This document shows, piece after piece, positions 11,701-17,069 of a stretch of 22,393 nt of DNA. The translations under genes were made by a program, and so were the position numbers. Position 1 is the first letter of the stretch, and every line of letters starts with the position of its first letter. The DNA is taken from NCBI GenBank assembly GCA_026260175.1, contig JAKCWW010010093.1, positions 1 through 22,393 on the forward strand, written 5' to 3'. The notes beneath the pieces are model-generated. The model was not told where the DNA came from. It worked only from the letters and a program-made list of their open reading frames with translations, and did not search any database. The stretch comes from Reticulitermes lucifugus. Its lineage: Eukaryota; Arthropoda; Insecta; Blattodea; Rhinotermitidae.

Positions 11701-12294
11701 TGCTCCATGGAGTTAGTTAGTTAATTTAGTTAATATTTAAAAACCATCTGGTTATTGCTGTCTGGAAACATATTTACCATTTGTTCTGAGAAGAACGTAG
11801 AGTACATAAATACACTTTGTTGGCAAAAATGCAGTGTGTTAATGTTACAACAGGTGTTACATGTTATAAGTTTTAAAACTTTCGCGGCGACATGATTCAA
11901 TGTAGTTTTCTCAGGCGCACAGCCGCGTCAATTCGTTTGAATACAACGTTTCGGTTTTGCCTGAGGATGGGGACGGAGCTAGTCCCCGAAACGATGTATT
12001 CAAACGAATTGACGCGGCTGTGTGCCCGAGAAAACTATATTGAGGTGTTACATGTAATAGCCACTCTTTTTTAAAGGGTTCATTAACGTGTTAGAAAACA
12101 AAGGATTTTTCATTACCCTTCAGAAGTTGTGCAGAATGTCTGTGACCACCACAACTGCCGCAAGATGTCCTAGTGAATGCAGGCAATCTGTGTGATAAAG
12201 CTGCTGTGCTCAGGTACGCTTTGTATTGCGCACATTTCTGTAAACTCTGTAACACTACGTAATTTGTACCTTCTAGGACCGCTATGGTTATTGA
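2481..12294 (+). CDS. ArfGAP3: ArfGAP2/3-type ADP-ribosylation factor GTPase-activating protein, 3' part (8 exons)
   Basis: Joining eight exons (2481-2612, 2698-2841, 3767-3925, 4702-4832, 6358-6519, 9139-9415, 10873-11085, 12277-12294) keeps one frame and gives 411 residues plus TGA. The product resembles animal ArfGAP2/ArfGAP3: an LxLDS segment at residue 1, the basic [12 protein letters not shown] stretch near 95-106, SMRLAYQDL near 148, ERLGMGF at 179-185, [16 protein letters not shown] at 192-207, two ISS-type repeats (AISSEQFFG 321-329, SISSAEYFG 350-358), and a C-terminal amphipathic segment ending SIQDRYGY. In this family the protein stimulates GTP hydrolysis on Arf1 at Golgi COPI vesicles; the middle basic part binds coatomer, and the ISS region forms the Glo3-type regulatory motif. 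The N-terminal C4 zinc-finger GAP domain (roughly 120-130 residues) is absent and must be encoded upstream. Introns are 85 to 2619 bp, swollen by repeats. All junctions are GT/AG and no frame is broken, so the gene looks functional. Paralogue choice (2 versus 3) is uncertain; insects are generally thought to have one gene of this type. Confidence 0.93.
2698..2841 (+). CDS. ArfGAP3: ArfGAP2/3 exon B (residues 45-92)
   Basis: The exon is 144 nt, phase 0, with acceptor tgtatttcag/CTTGTC and donor TCAGGG/gtatgg (a non-optimal +3 to +6). It follows an intron of only 85 bp, the shortest in the gene. It encodes [14 protein letters not shown], continuing to [16 protein letters not shown]. The basic end ([10 protein letters not shown]) aligns with the SIIGKKKP-type segment that precedes the KKGLGAKKG region in vertebrate homologues. 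The middle is poorly conserved in the family, as expected for a linker. Confidence 0.9.
3312..3588 (+). mobile_element. tRNA-derived SINE, family 1, copy 1
   Basis: The element begins GGATAGCGTAGTCCG, an A-box-like start, with a degraded B box near 3359-3370, and ends CTAGGGTGAACGTTACC. It is flanked by TTTACCTTGG at 3302-3311 and 3589-3598, a 10-bp target-site duplication, though this partly resembles the SINE's own tail. Three other copies in the window share the same body (the GGTACC...CCGGGGC...GTTGACCACCCAC blocks). A long chance reading frame (3234-3731) crosses it and is not a gene. Confidence 0.85.
3767..3925 (+). CDS. ArfGAP3: ArfGAP2/3 exon C (residues 93-145), coatomer-binding basic region
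   Basis: The acceptor is a tandem NAGNAG (gtccag/cag/CTGGGT), so the exon starts at 3767 or 3770, with or without one Gln. The donor is AAACAG/gtagag. It encodes [13 protein letters not shown], one of the best conserved blocks of ArfGAP2/3, then [16 protein letters not shown] and an Ala/Glu/Lys-rich stretch likely to be a coiled coil. In this family the basic block contributes to coatomer and cargo binding. Confidence 0.95.
4702..4832 (+). CDS. ArfGAP3: ArfGAP2/3 exon D (residues 146-189)
   Basis: The exon is 131 nt, starting in phase 0 after caatttgcag and ending two bases into a Thr codon (CGGAC/gtaagt). It encodes [11 protein letters not shown], matching the conserved (V/I)xSxRLAYxDL block, then a Lys/Glu-rich helix ([11 protein letters not shown]) and [10 protein letters not shown], another family signature. 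Confidence 0.95.
4955..5240 (+). mobile_element. tRNA-derived SINE, family 2, copy 1 (diverged)
   Basis: Starts near gtctaggctatgagctgg and has a B-box-like GATTCAATTCC near 4997-5007. It shares AGAGAT.TTTCT.TTCCCCAAAGCATC-type blocks, AGGTTAAGAATGAGTG and GCCTTCATGGCAT with the copy at 9678-9958. Parts of the body also resemble family 1, so the two are probably subfamilies. Confidence 0.75.
5671..5701. repeat. (AT)n(GT)n microsatellite
   Basis: Four AT units run directly into about twelve GT units in intron 4833-6357. A typical dinucleotide microsatellite, likely to vary in length between individuals. Confidence 0.9.
6358..6519 (+). CDS. ArfGAP3: ArfGAP2/3 exon E (residues 189-243)
   Basis: The acceptor is tgttcacag/GGGCGT and the donor GGCAT/gtgagt. 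The exon is 162 nt; its first base completes Thr189 and its last two bases begin Met243. It encodes [17 protein letters not shown], almost the same as the family block SHSVxSxMQxIEQExP, followed by a Ser/Asp-rich stretch ([18 protein letters not shown]) that is probably disordered. Such a region is a plausible phosphorylation target, but no specific site can be named. Confidence 0.95.
6547..6747. mobile_element. foldback MITE with GATTCAGGTC termini, copy 1
   Basis: An inverted repeat with arms of about 85 bp. The left arm starts gaagattcaggtcacctggg and the right arm ends in a diverged complement (tgccccagaagactag). Internal blocks (aagtag...aacatttcga..attgtagtgcttca) occur in both arms. 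Related copies lie at 10395-10535 and 13495-13665. Confidence 0.75.
6832..7114 (-). mobile_element. tRNA-derived SINE, family 1, copy 2
   Basis: An inverted copy of the same SINE, from aaggtaatgttcaccc to gctatctcggctctat. The B box reads as ...GGGATTGAAACCC on the minus strand. It is flanked by the exact 14-bp duplication TACAGTACTTGTAA at 6818-6831 and 7115-7128, showing retrotransposition into intron 6520-9138. Confidence 0.92.
7141..7847 (+). mobile_element. pogo/Tigger-like DNA transposon, internally deleted
   Basis: The terminal inverted repeats are CAGTAGAACCCGCATAAGAA on the left and, at the right end, the complement of CAGTAGAACCCTGTTAAGAA. The right flank is TA; the left flank is TG, probably a decayed TA. 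Subterminal AAGAAGT or TAAGAAGTC motifs recur at both ends, as expected for transposase-binding repeats. The 707-bp element retains only the C-terminal part of a transposase-like frame (7433-7732). Its CAGT ends and TA site fit the Tc1/mariner-pogo group. It sits in intron 6520-9138. Confidence 0.85.
7433..7732 (+). pseudogene. C-terminal remnant of a Tigger-like transposase
   Basis: An open stretch within the transposon at 7141-7847. It reads an acidic run ([11 protein letters not shown]), then [18 protein letters not shown], a helical stretch, and ends [11 protein letters not shown] before VKELYV. An acidic linker, a VPSYxEAxxxLxxLRxF helix and a KQxxLxxFF tail resemble the C terminus of Tigger/pogo transposases. 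The DNA-binding HTH part and the DDE catalytic part are absent, so it cannot encode an active enzyme. The upstream Met at 7433 is arbitrary. Confidence 0.75.
8461..8508 (-). ncRNA. hammerhead-like ribozyme motif, left arm of element B
   Basis: The exact reverse complement of 8558-8605, giving an identical motif on the minus strand: CTGAAGA at 8502-8496, extra U opposite 8495, GTA triplet opposite 8469-8467, and stem I from 8508-8503 with 8466-8461. The two copies have remained identical over 48 nt. Confidence 0.65.
8558..8605 (+). ncRNA. hammerhead-like ribozyme motif, right arm of element B
   Basis: Stem I AACCCC (8558-8563) pairs fully with GGGGTT (8600-8605). Core CTGAAGA is at 8564-8570, then an extra T at 8571. 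Stem II is GG-C-CTTA/TAAG-A-CC (8572-8587, one C.A mismatch). GAAA is at 8588-8591. Stem III is AC with GT around an ATAT loop (8591-8598). The cleavage base would be A8599. This is a type I layout with a two-pair stem III, as reported for Penelope-like elements. The extra U departs from the classical consensus, so activity needs testing. Confidence 0.68.
9139..9415 (+). CDS. ArfGAP3: ArfGAP2/3 exon F (residues 243-335), first ISS repeat
   Basis: The acceptor is ttttggtag/GTATAA and the donor AATAAT/gtaagc; 277 nt, the longest exon. It begins with the YK dipeptide found at the same place in vertebrate proteins (PKYKDNPF). A Ser/Arg-rich low-complexity stretch follows, then [19 protein letters not shown], the conserved first ISS motif of the Glo3-type regulatory region. 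It ends in phase 0. Confidence 0.94.
9678..9958 (+). mobile_element. tRNA-derived SINE, family 2, copy 2
   Basis: Begins GGGATAGCCTAGTTGG (good A box) with GGTTTGATTTG as the B box near 9728. It ends with GCCTTCATGGCATGCACAGG and abuts the LINE fragment at about 9965. Confidence 0.82.
9965..10394 (-). pseudogene. LINE 3' fragment encoding an RNase H-like C terminus
   Basis: On the minus strand, the frame from about 10330 down to 10000 reads [20 protein letters not shown], then [30 protein letters not shown] and [16 protein letters not shown]. The CxxC...H...C arrangement with TGLLTGH is typical of the end of ORF2 in R1/Jockey/I-type non-LTR retrotransposons that carry RNase H. Only the last 110 or so residues remain, with a 5' truncation at the foldback MITE (10395-10535). 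The upstream codons of the longer open frame belong to that MITE. Not a host gene. Confidence 0.8.
10395..10535. mobile_element. foldback MITE with GATTCAGGTC termini, copy 2
   Basis: The left arm gaggattcaggtcttctggg and the right arm ending aagaccggaatcctc are complements with few changes. The centre (ttttgaaggatcatattgcc) matches the middle of the other copies. It borders the LINE fragment to its left. Confidence 0.78.
10873..11085 (+). CDS. ArfGAP3: ArfGAP2/3 exon G (residues 336-406), second ISS repeat and C-terminal helix
   Basis: The acceptor is attattttacag/TGGGAA and the donor ATACAA/gtgagt; 213 nt, phase 0 at both ends. It encodes SISSAEYFG (second ISS motif), a Ser/Gly linker, [17 protein letters not shown] and [17 protein letters not shown], the conserved amphipathic C-terminal segment thought to help Golgi membrane and coat association. 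Reading on into the intron gives a stop after six codons (VSRVL, TAA), so splicing to 12277 is needed for the conserved DRYG end. Confidence 0.95.
11183..11374 (+). pseudogene. LINE ORF2 C-terminal remnant
   Basis: This open stretch encodes YGCETWSLT...[18 protein letters not shown]...LHNEEL, the well-known tail of insect non-LTR endonuclease/reverse-transcriptase proteins. The first ten codons precede the insertion (which starts at 11213), so the Met at 11183 is accidental. It stops at 11374 by decay; the homologous reading continues in other frames to about 11640. Confidence 0.82.
11213..11730 (+). mobile_element. 5'-truncated LINE, copy 1, with 14-bp target-site duplication
   Basis: The exact duplication TAATATTTAAAAAC lies at 11199-11212 and 11731-11744, so the insert is 518 bp. 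It starts inside ORF2 ([20 protein letters not shown], then [20 protein letters not shown]), the conserved end of a reverse-transcriptase ORF. Later pieces in shifted frames recall [15 protein letters not shown]. Stops and frameshifts show it is dead. The 3' end is CTCCATGG followed by a TTAG-type short tandem tail instead of poly(A). Confidence 0.88.
11865..12042 (-). mobile_element. foldback element D with hammerhead-like core
   Basis: A 178-bp insertion in the last intron, flanked by the exact 13-bp duplication AGGTGTTACATGT (11852-11864 and 12043-12055). By analogy with F its polarity is minus: a one-sided 33-nt tail occupies 11865-11897, and the palindrome starts at 11898 and runs to the right end. 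The arms share CGCACAGCCGCGTCAATTCG and TTTGAATAC. The right arm is longer and carries a hammerhead-like core on + (11961-11998). It ends 234 bp upstream of the last coding exon. Confidence 0.82.
11961..11999 (+). ncRNA. hammerhead-like core in element D
   Basis: CTGAGGA is at 11961-11967, an extra T at 11968, and a perfect 6-bp stem II GGGGAC/GTCCCC (11969-11974 with 11982-11987). GAAAC is at 11988-11992, with a two-pair stem III (A11991-T11997, C11992-G11996) and a GTA triplet ending at 11998. Stem I is poor: only the shifted pairing GTTTT/AAAC is seen. Probably decayed, or active only in trans or as a dimer. Confidence 0.5.
12277..12294 (+). CDS. ArfGAP3: ArfGAP2/3 last coding exon: DRYGY and stop
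   Basis: After the acceptor ttgtaccttctag the sequence reads GAC CGC TAT GGT TAT TGA in the phase left by the previous exon. DRYG followed by one to a few residues is the invariant C terminus of ArfGAP2/3 (vertebrate SLQDRYGSY, SIQDRYGS). Only five codons and the stop lie in this exon, so an ORF caller misses it. The match in phase and sequence, with a good pyrimidine-rich acceptor, makes it convincing despite its size. Confidence 0.9.
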   Translation, partial: DRYGY

Positions 12295-12432
12295 TGCAGC
12301 GTTTACCTCGAGATACACAGTGTACAGGAAAATGAGTCCCTCTTCTCAACGGTGGACCTGCGGATGAACTTTGTTTTCAATTCCTCGTTATGTTGGAAAG
12401 TGGTAATCTTCACAGAAATGTGCCTTTTTCAA

Positions 12433-12475
12433 ATTTATCATCGTCATCATCACCACCACCATTGTCATCATTCCT
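12433..12475. repeat. imperfect CAT/CAC trinucleotide repeat
   Basis: A run of mixed CAT, CAC and CGT triplets (atcatcgtcatcatcacc and on) within the presumed 3' UTR. Simple low-complexity DNA. Confidence 0.7.
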
Positions 12476-12707
12476 TACGATTTCAAGTCCATTTTTCACG
12501 TGTATCTCTGAATCGGTTATCTTTGTTTAAGAGCAGTATTGACTCATTTATAATCACACCACTGTTATTGTTATTTTCTTGATGAAGCTACACTTTATTG
12601 CCTGGTAACTGAAAAGAAAATCATGTATGTTACACATAAATTTTGTGTTTTAGGTTATTTCACTGAAGTCGTGAGGCACTTGAAACCCCTACATATTGTG
12701 AAAAGTT

Positions 12708-12715
12708 TGTAAATA
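12708..12715 (+). promoter_or_regulatory. Pumilio-type binding element TGTAAATA in the 3' UTR
   Basis: TGTAAATA matches the Pumilio/PUF consensus TGTANATA exactly and lies about 410 nt after the stop codon inside the presumed 3' UTR. An 8-mer of this kind can occur by chance in AT-rich DNA, so function is unproven. Confidence 0.3.
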
Positions 12716-13028
12716 TCATAAATTGTTTGCCTTATTTTTTGTGAGCATATGTTTTTTTATTGGAGGGTGAGTTATTGTGTGGGTATTATGAAACATTTGG
12801 GTTCTTTGATTGCTTTAACAGGTGTACATTAAAATAGGATTCACTGGCACGGTATCTGCCTGCTGTATTTTGTTTTTAGTTTGTTACTTTCATGTAACCA
12901 ATAATTATGTGATTTAATTTTTGCTTATTGAGGGGATCATTTTCTTGTGAAAACAGATGTTCTAGTGAGTCTGAGGTGCCATGCCAGAATTGACATACAT
13001 TGCTATTATGAAGAGGAACCACCAAAGT

Positions 13029-13034
13029 AATAAA
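13029..13034 (+). terminator. candidate polyadenylation signal AATAAA
   Basis: This is the first canonical AATAAA after the stop codon. It sits just before the dispersed-repeat DNA that begins near 13070. Another AATAAA is near 13334, so alternative ends are possible. Confidence 0.4.
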
Positions 13035-13050
13035 GTCTGCATACTTGGGT

Positions 13051-13494
13051 ACTAAGTCTGATTGAAACTTCAGATCATAGCGTTCTGGGATGTGACATTA
13101 GTGTATGGAGGAACCTACTGCCTCCATCTTTAGGGATAGAAGACGGAGCCTCATGTTGTGTTTTTTCCCCATTTTCTTCCTCCCCTATCCTTACAGTGAA
13201 CTTTGTGGTAATGGAGGGGAGAATAGAATAGAATATAAGTATGGGTCGGGCCCTCACGGTCCCGATGCACGTAGGCCTTTAACAGGCCCTTTGTGCCCCT
13301 TAACCAAATCTAAGTCAGGAGCCCTGTCCTTATAATAAAGGTCCAGATCGCCCCTAGACCTAGTTCTTTGATGTCTTCAGGGTTCAATGGAGGGGAGAAG
13401 CAGCACACATAATTAAAAGCAATTAATAATCCAGAAAGGTTAAATTGCCCACTGTCCATGCTGCATTCAACCCTGAAAGTGTTGCTGACGATAC
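13051..13494. other. repeat fragments and a GC-richer segment downstream of the gene
   Basis: 13075-13125 is a fragment of the dispersed repeat (ttctgggatgtgacatt, ggaggaacctactgcctcc). 13240-13330 is GC-richer, with gggtcgggccctcacgg, of unknown origin. A small inverted repeat (CTTCAGGGTTCAAT near 13376 with ATTCAACCCTGAAAG near 13465) surrounds AT-rich DNA. No gene supported. Confidence 0.45.
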
Positions 13495-13665
13495 AGATTT
13501 CTGGGATGTGACATTGTGTCTTTGGCCAAGACATTTGGAAGGATTGTAGTGCTAATACCTTCAGGGTCAGGCAGTCAAAGAAGGATGACGATGGAGCACT
13601 GTGATCCTTCAAAATATCAGGACGTACTTGCCCAACACTACGGTATCCCAGAAGACTTGAATCTT
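13495..13665. mobile_element. foldback MITE with GATTCAGGTC termini, copy 3
   Basis: The left arm agatttctgggatgtgacat and the right arm ending ggtatcccagaagacttgaa form an inverted repeat, with the shared centre (ggaaggattgtagtgc / gcactgtgatccttc). Confidence 0.75.
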
Positions 13666-13758
13666 CAACTGTTTAAACATTCGGTGACTGTTTTCCAAGT
13701 GTTCTGAAACTTCGCTGCACTTATGTTAATTACGCAACACGCTTTCTTCCAGTCCTAA

Positions 13759-14640
13759 GGGCTCATCCACACTAAATGTCAAACATGTTTATTAAGTATA
13801 GTCTTCTTGGGTGATCGCCCGAGAAGACTATACTGAATCATGTCGCCGCAAAAGTTTTAAAGCTTATATTTATTCAGCTTGGAAAGTAGACCTGCATTAT
13901 AAAATACAAGCATTTGTATTGCACACCAAGACAAACTGAGCTAAGCCAACTATGACCGGGTGTGTTATGGTGGGTATTTGTTTTTACTCACTAGCTTATG
14001 GCTGATTCTGTTGCACTACATTCTCTGTCACCATGTGCTTGGAAGTGTTTCTTTGGTACAGGGCTTTAGGTTGTGAAATTCTAATTAATGTGATGCATTT
14101 AAGGCCATCTGTATGGGAACAAGGTGGTGAAAACTATAAAAATGCAGAACTTAAAGTGAAACTGTGAGAAGAAGTGCTTTACAGAATGTATCTGTCCATT
14201 AGTTTAAATCTGATTAATTCTGTCATGTGTTAACAGAATTATGTACAGTATTTTGATATCCCCATTATTATTTATTACACATTATATTCATGTATTACCA
14301 TTGAATATAATTTAGTCATTGTTATACACCGTCAGCTTTGTTGTAATCAACAATTGTCAGGTAATCTCCCCATGTCACTTAAAATAGGTATTGAATCCAT
14401 CCCCACCCTTTTTGATCTGTTATTAGCTCGTGTAATCTTAACATCCTCATCAGGTCGAAATGAGTCTTTTTAACACTATAATTCCATGCAAAATGCCTCA
14501 TCGAAAACTTGCATGTAACTCGAGACTGTCGGCCATACCATTTACATGTTGACTTGGCTTGCTATGTGAATGGTAATTCACTTAGACCAGTTCAATTCAG
14601 TTAAGCCAGGCTCAGCTTGGCTTGCAGTGTGAATGAGGCC
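13759..14640. mobile_element. TIR element with TAA flanks (PIF/Harbinger-like, tentative)
   Basis: GGGCTCATCCACACT at the left end and the complement of GGCCTCATTCACACT at the right end are both flanked by TAA (13756-13758, 14641-14643), the 3-bp site type used by PIF/Harbinger elements. The 882-bp interior shows no transposase frame and contains foldback element E. The TIR is short and imperfect, so the assignment is tentative. Confidence 0.55.
13796..13865 (+). mobile_element. foldback element E, collapsed relative of D and F
   Basis: Arms GTATAGTCTTCTTGGG and CCCGAGAAGACTATAC (13796-13833) meet around a 6-nt spacer. A 32-nt tail, tgaatcatgtcgccgc... to aagctt, then matches the tails of D and F. 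A short TTTATT repeat (13788-13793, 13869-13874) may be the target-site duplication. The central CGCACAGCCGCG block and the ribozyme core are gone. It is nested in the TAA-flanked element 13759-14640. Confidence 0.72.
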
Positions 14641-14643
14641 TAA

Positions 14644-16027
14644 TGCATTAAAATTTTGGCAGTTTAGTGCAGATTATTCCAAAAAGTGGAGTCCGTTGTG
14701 TTCTTTGCTGGGTAAGCCATTCTCACCTAGCTTTAGCAACTTTTTTTTATAAGTATGTTTCCATCAGTTTTTACTTTGATAATTTGTCATGTCAGTACTC
14801 CTTACATAATTTATTAATTTGTCTTTACTTCTACAACTGTCTGTAGAATTTCTGCTTTCTCTTTTAGTTCTTAAAACCTCGTGCCTATGTTCCTCTGCTA
14901 TTTTTGCAACTGAATACAGATTAAAGTACAAAGGCTGAGATAATGCTGAAGAGAAAAACTGTATATCAAGCAGTATATGAAATGTGAAAGAATAAGGAAC
15001 ATAATTACAGTATGAAGACTAATGAAGGTTGTATGAAATTAGAACTTGTAGGAAAGTGCAGACAGAGTTTTGCAGTCACTAAACAATGAGACGTACTGTA
15101 TTTACCTGAACATAAGATGAACTTGCATACAGGGTGAACCCCATTCATGCTTGTCAGTTTTTAGGAAACTGCTCATTCAGAACATGTTTTAACTTTGTGT
15201 ACAGTTATAAGGCAGCCACCCTGTTATTAGATGATGAATTAGGGATAGATTCTCATCTAATATTCAGATAAATATGGTATATCTTTTTAGTAGCAAGTAG
15301 AAGCCTTGTTCAGTGGTACTAGGCCAGCTCCAAAAGCAGCCAAATCGTATATTGAAAGTTGCCACAATGGTGAGAAGATGTACAGTGTACTGCAAAGTGT
15401 TGTAAATTGTCGCTGAAACAGATGTAATGGGTAGCTCGAGTCATTAAAGCTGTGGTCAATAACTGAGAGGTTCTGAAAGTTCTGCATTTGATCAGCAAAG
15501 TGGATATTCTATTGTATATTTTTAACAAACTGTCATGTTTCCTCTTACACCTTTTTTTTTCCTCCTTCTCCAAATTGACAAACAGCATTTGTCAGGGTCA
15601 CTGATTCTGATTGGTTCACTCGTAGATATGGTCGTGATCTTCTCTTCCTTACATCACATACTGTTTTTCCCTTCATTACTGACTTACACCCCAAACAGGA
15701 GGCAGCAGGTTCCTATAAAATGTTGATACCTATGTACCAAACTGCATGGTATCTTATTACAGAACACCTTTATTCCAATGGAAGGAGGGTTACAAATCCC
15801 ATGCATAAACCAGGGAATGTGGCCTGATGACATACTGTTAGTATGTAAGAAGTACAGTAACTTCAGTTCTTTGCCAGTAAGTATGAGTGTAGATGTACAT
15901 TATTTTAACTTCAAGAGAAAATGTTTGAACACGAAATAGTGTGGAGCACTTCATTTCACTTGCTAATTAGCACACCCATAAAATAATACTGAGACCTCAA
16001 AATTTCACAGTATTTATTTTACAGTAA
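14644..16027. other. intergenic, no gene seen
   Basis: AT-rich sequence with the MITE at 15094-15279 and a fragment of the AGCAGGTTYCT dispersed repeat at about 15700-15775. Short open frames here lack conserved protein features and are regarded as chance. Confidence 0.5.
15094..15279. mobile_element. short TIR element (MITE), TACTGTATTTACCTGAA ends
   Basis: The left end TACTGTATTTACCTGAACAT and the complement of the right end (TACCATATTTATCTGAATAT) match at about 25 of the first 30 positions. 186 bp, non-coding. The superfamily cannot be assigned from the ends alone. Confidence 0.65.
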
Positions 16028-16313
16028 AGGTAAAGTTCTCCCTAGAACAGGCCATGAAGGCTCAGAAGGGGAGTAGAGGTATAACTCTACTCTTTCTTTA
16101 ACCCTGGCACTAGATGGGGGGTGGGTGGTCAACTTCACGCCCCGGCCACTTTACCGGCGCGAAAGAGACCCGGTACCCATTGTATAGGAGGCTGGGTGGT
16201 CCCCAGGGCAGGTCTGGACAGCTGCGAAAAATCTCGCCCCCACCGGGATTCGATCCCCGCACCGTCCAGCCCGTAGCGAGTCGCTATACTGACTGAGCTA
16301 TCCTGGCCCACAG
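16028..16313 (-). mobile_element. tRNA-derived SINE, family 1, copy 3
   Basis: Inverted copy with a well-kept B box (GGATCGAATCCC on -) and A-box region near 16278-16303. Flanked by the exact 15-bp target-site duplication TTTATTTTACAGTAA at 16013-16027 and 16314-16328. One of the least degraded copies here. Confidence 0.93.
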
Positions 16314-16461
16314 TTTATTTTACAGTAATATGTGTATGGCAAGACATCAGAAATGCACTGCAATCACATAAAATTTAAACTTCCCTTGAATACCTGTATT
16401 CTGAAATATGCATATACTGTAATTGTATGTGCAGCAAAGAGTACTGCCTACTGGGATATAT

Positions 16462-16593
16462 ATGACACTGTAATGTGGTAGAAATTTACAGATGTGTCAG
16501 AGGAATCTGCTGCCTCAATCTTCGTGTCCACTAATGTGGAGACAGCAGGTTTCTGCAAAACACTGATACAGATCTTCCAAACCATAGTGTCAT
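16462..16593. repeat. inverted repeat related to the dispersed AGCAGGTTYCT family
   Basis: The left arm ATGACACTGTAATGTGGTAG... to GAATCTGCTGCCTC pairs, with mismatches, with GAGACAGCAGGTTTCTGC... to CATAGTGTCAT. Single-arm fragments of this family lie near 90-135, 1060-1160, 1610-1680, 13075-13125 and 15700-15775. Confidence 0.6.
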
Positions 16594-16724
16594 TCTAACA
16601 TTGTTATAAAATGAATCAGTGTCATATTCCCAGAGACAGTAATTTCTTCCAATTGTGTTTCCATCTTTAAAAGCTTGGCAGTCGCTGAATGACCAGAGAA
16701 TCAGTGTGTGATTTCCTGGCACTG

Positions 16725-16922
16725 ATGGAGATTTTTGTCTTCACCATGTCCAGACTGGTTCTGGAGCAGTCCCAGTGTCATCTCCAGTGGGAACTGGGGT
16801 CTCACTCAAGGGATAGAGTGGCTGGGACACAAAGCTGATTATTTATGTCCATCTAGTGCCAAGGTTAGGAATGTGTGGAACTGTAACTCCACTTACCTAT
16901 ATGTCTTCTTGGCATTAACATG
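16725..16922 (+). mobile_element. SINE family 2, 5'-truncated copy
   Basis: Starts within the body (gagatttttgtcttcacc) and includes CCAGACTGG, AGTGCCAAGGTTAGGAATG and CTTCTTGGCATTAAC, matching the 3' halves of the other two copies. The tRNA-like head is missing. Confidence 0.7.
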
Positions 16923-16986
16923 AATTAAATAAGCACAGGAACAAGCATACTGTTTTACCTGTATAAAGCTTACAGAAAATATGGGT

Positions 16987-17069
16987 ATATATTTTTCAAG
17001 TTAAGTCATACACAGCTTATAATGCAAGGTTGTGTATGACTAACTTGAAAAAGAAATATGTACTGGATT
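16987..17069. repeat. short isolated inverted repeat
   Basis: TATATTTTTCAAGTTAAGTC and ATACAC pair with GTGTATGACTAACTTGAAAA and the following bases, around a spacer of about 21 nt, giving a hairpin of roughly 80 nt. The outer flanks do not match. It has no counterpart elsewhere in the window and no coding content. Confidence 0.6.

Larger units (their letters stand above)
12295..13050 (+). other. probable 3' UTR of the ArfGAP2/3 gene
   Basis: This follows the stop at 12292-12294. It is AT-rich and has no obvious interspersed repeat apart from the CAT/CAC simple repeat near 12433-12475. The first canonical AATAAA seen is at 13029-13034; an ATTAAA occurs near 12829. The true cleavage site cannot be fixed from sequence alone, and a shorter UTR is possible. 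Confidence 0.5.

Noticed and set aside
11892-12074. 60-codon frame on + and a similar one at 21691-21936
   Set aside because: Both are translations of the foldback arms of elements D and F and the adjoining DNA, not genes.
12091-12318. 75-codon minus frame overlapping the last exon
   Set aside because: It is antisense to the last ArfGAP2/3 exon and 3' UTR and has no recognisable feature.
14445-14475. CCTCATCAGGTCGAAATGAGTC, reminiscent of the ribozyme elements
   Set aside because: The CTGATGA box is on the minus strand and GAAA on the plus strand, so they cannot form one RNA core.
15268-15293. attcag/ATAAATATGG considered as the last ArfGAP2/3 exon (xKYG)
   Set aside because: The phase gives INMVYLF rather than DRYG, and the sequence is the right TIR of the MITE at 15094-15279. 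The exon at 12277 fits exactly.
15824-15850. CTGATGA followed by a CATAC/GTATG stem
   Set aside because: TAAG replaces GAAA and stem I is absent; a near miss without the essential core.
16114-16296. Open frames in the SINEs (also 20952-21160 and 3338-3556)
   Set aside because: The same peptide fragments recur because the SINE body is repeated; tRNA-derived SINEs do not encode protein.
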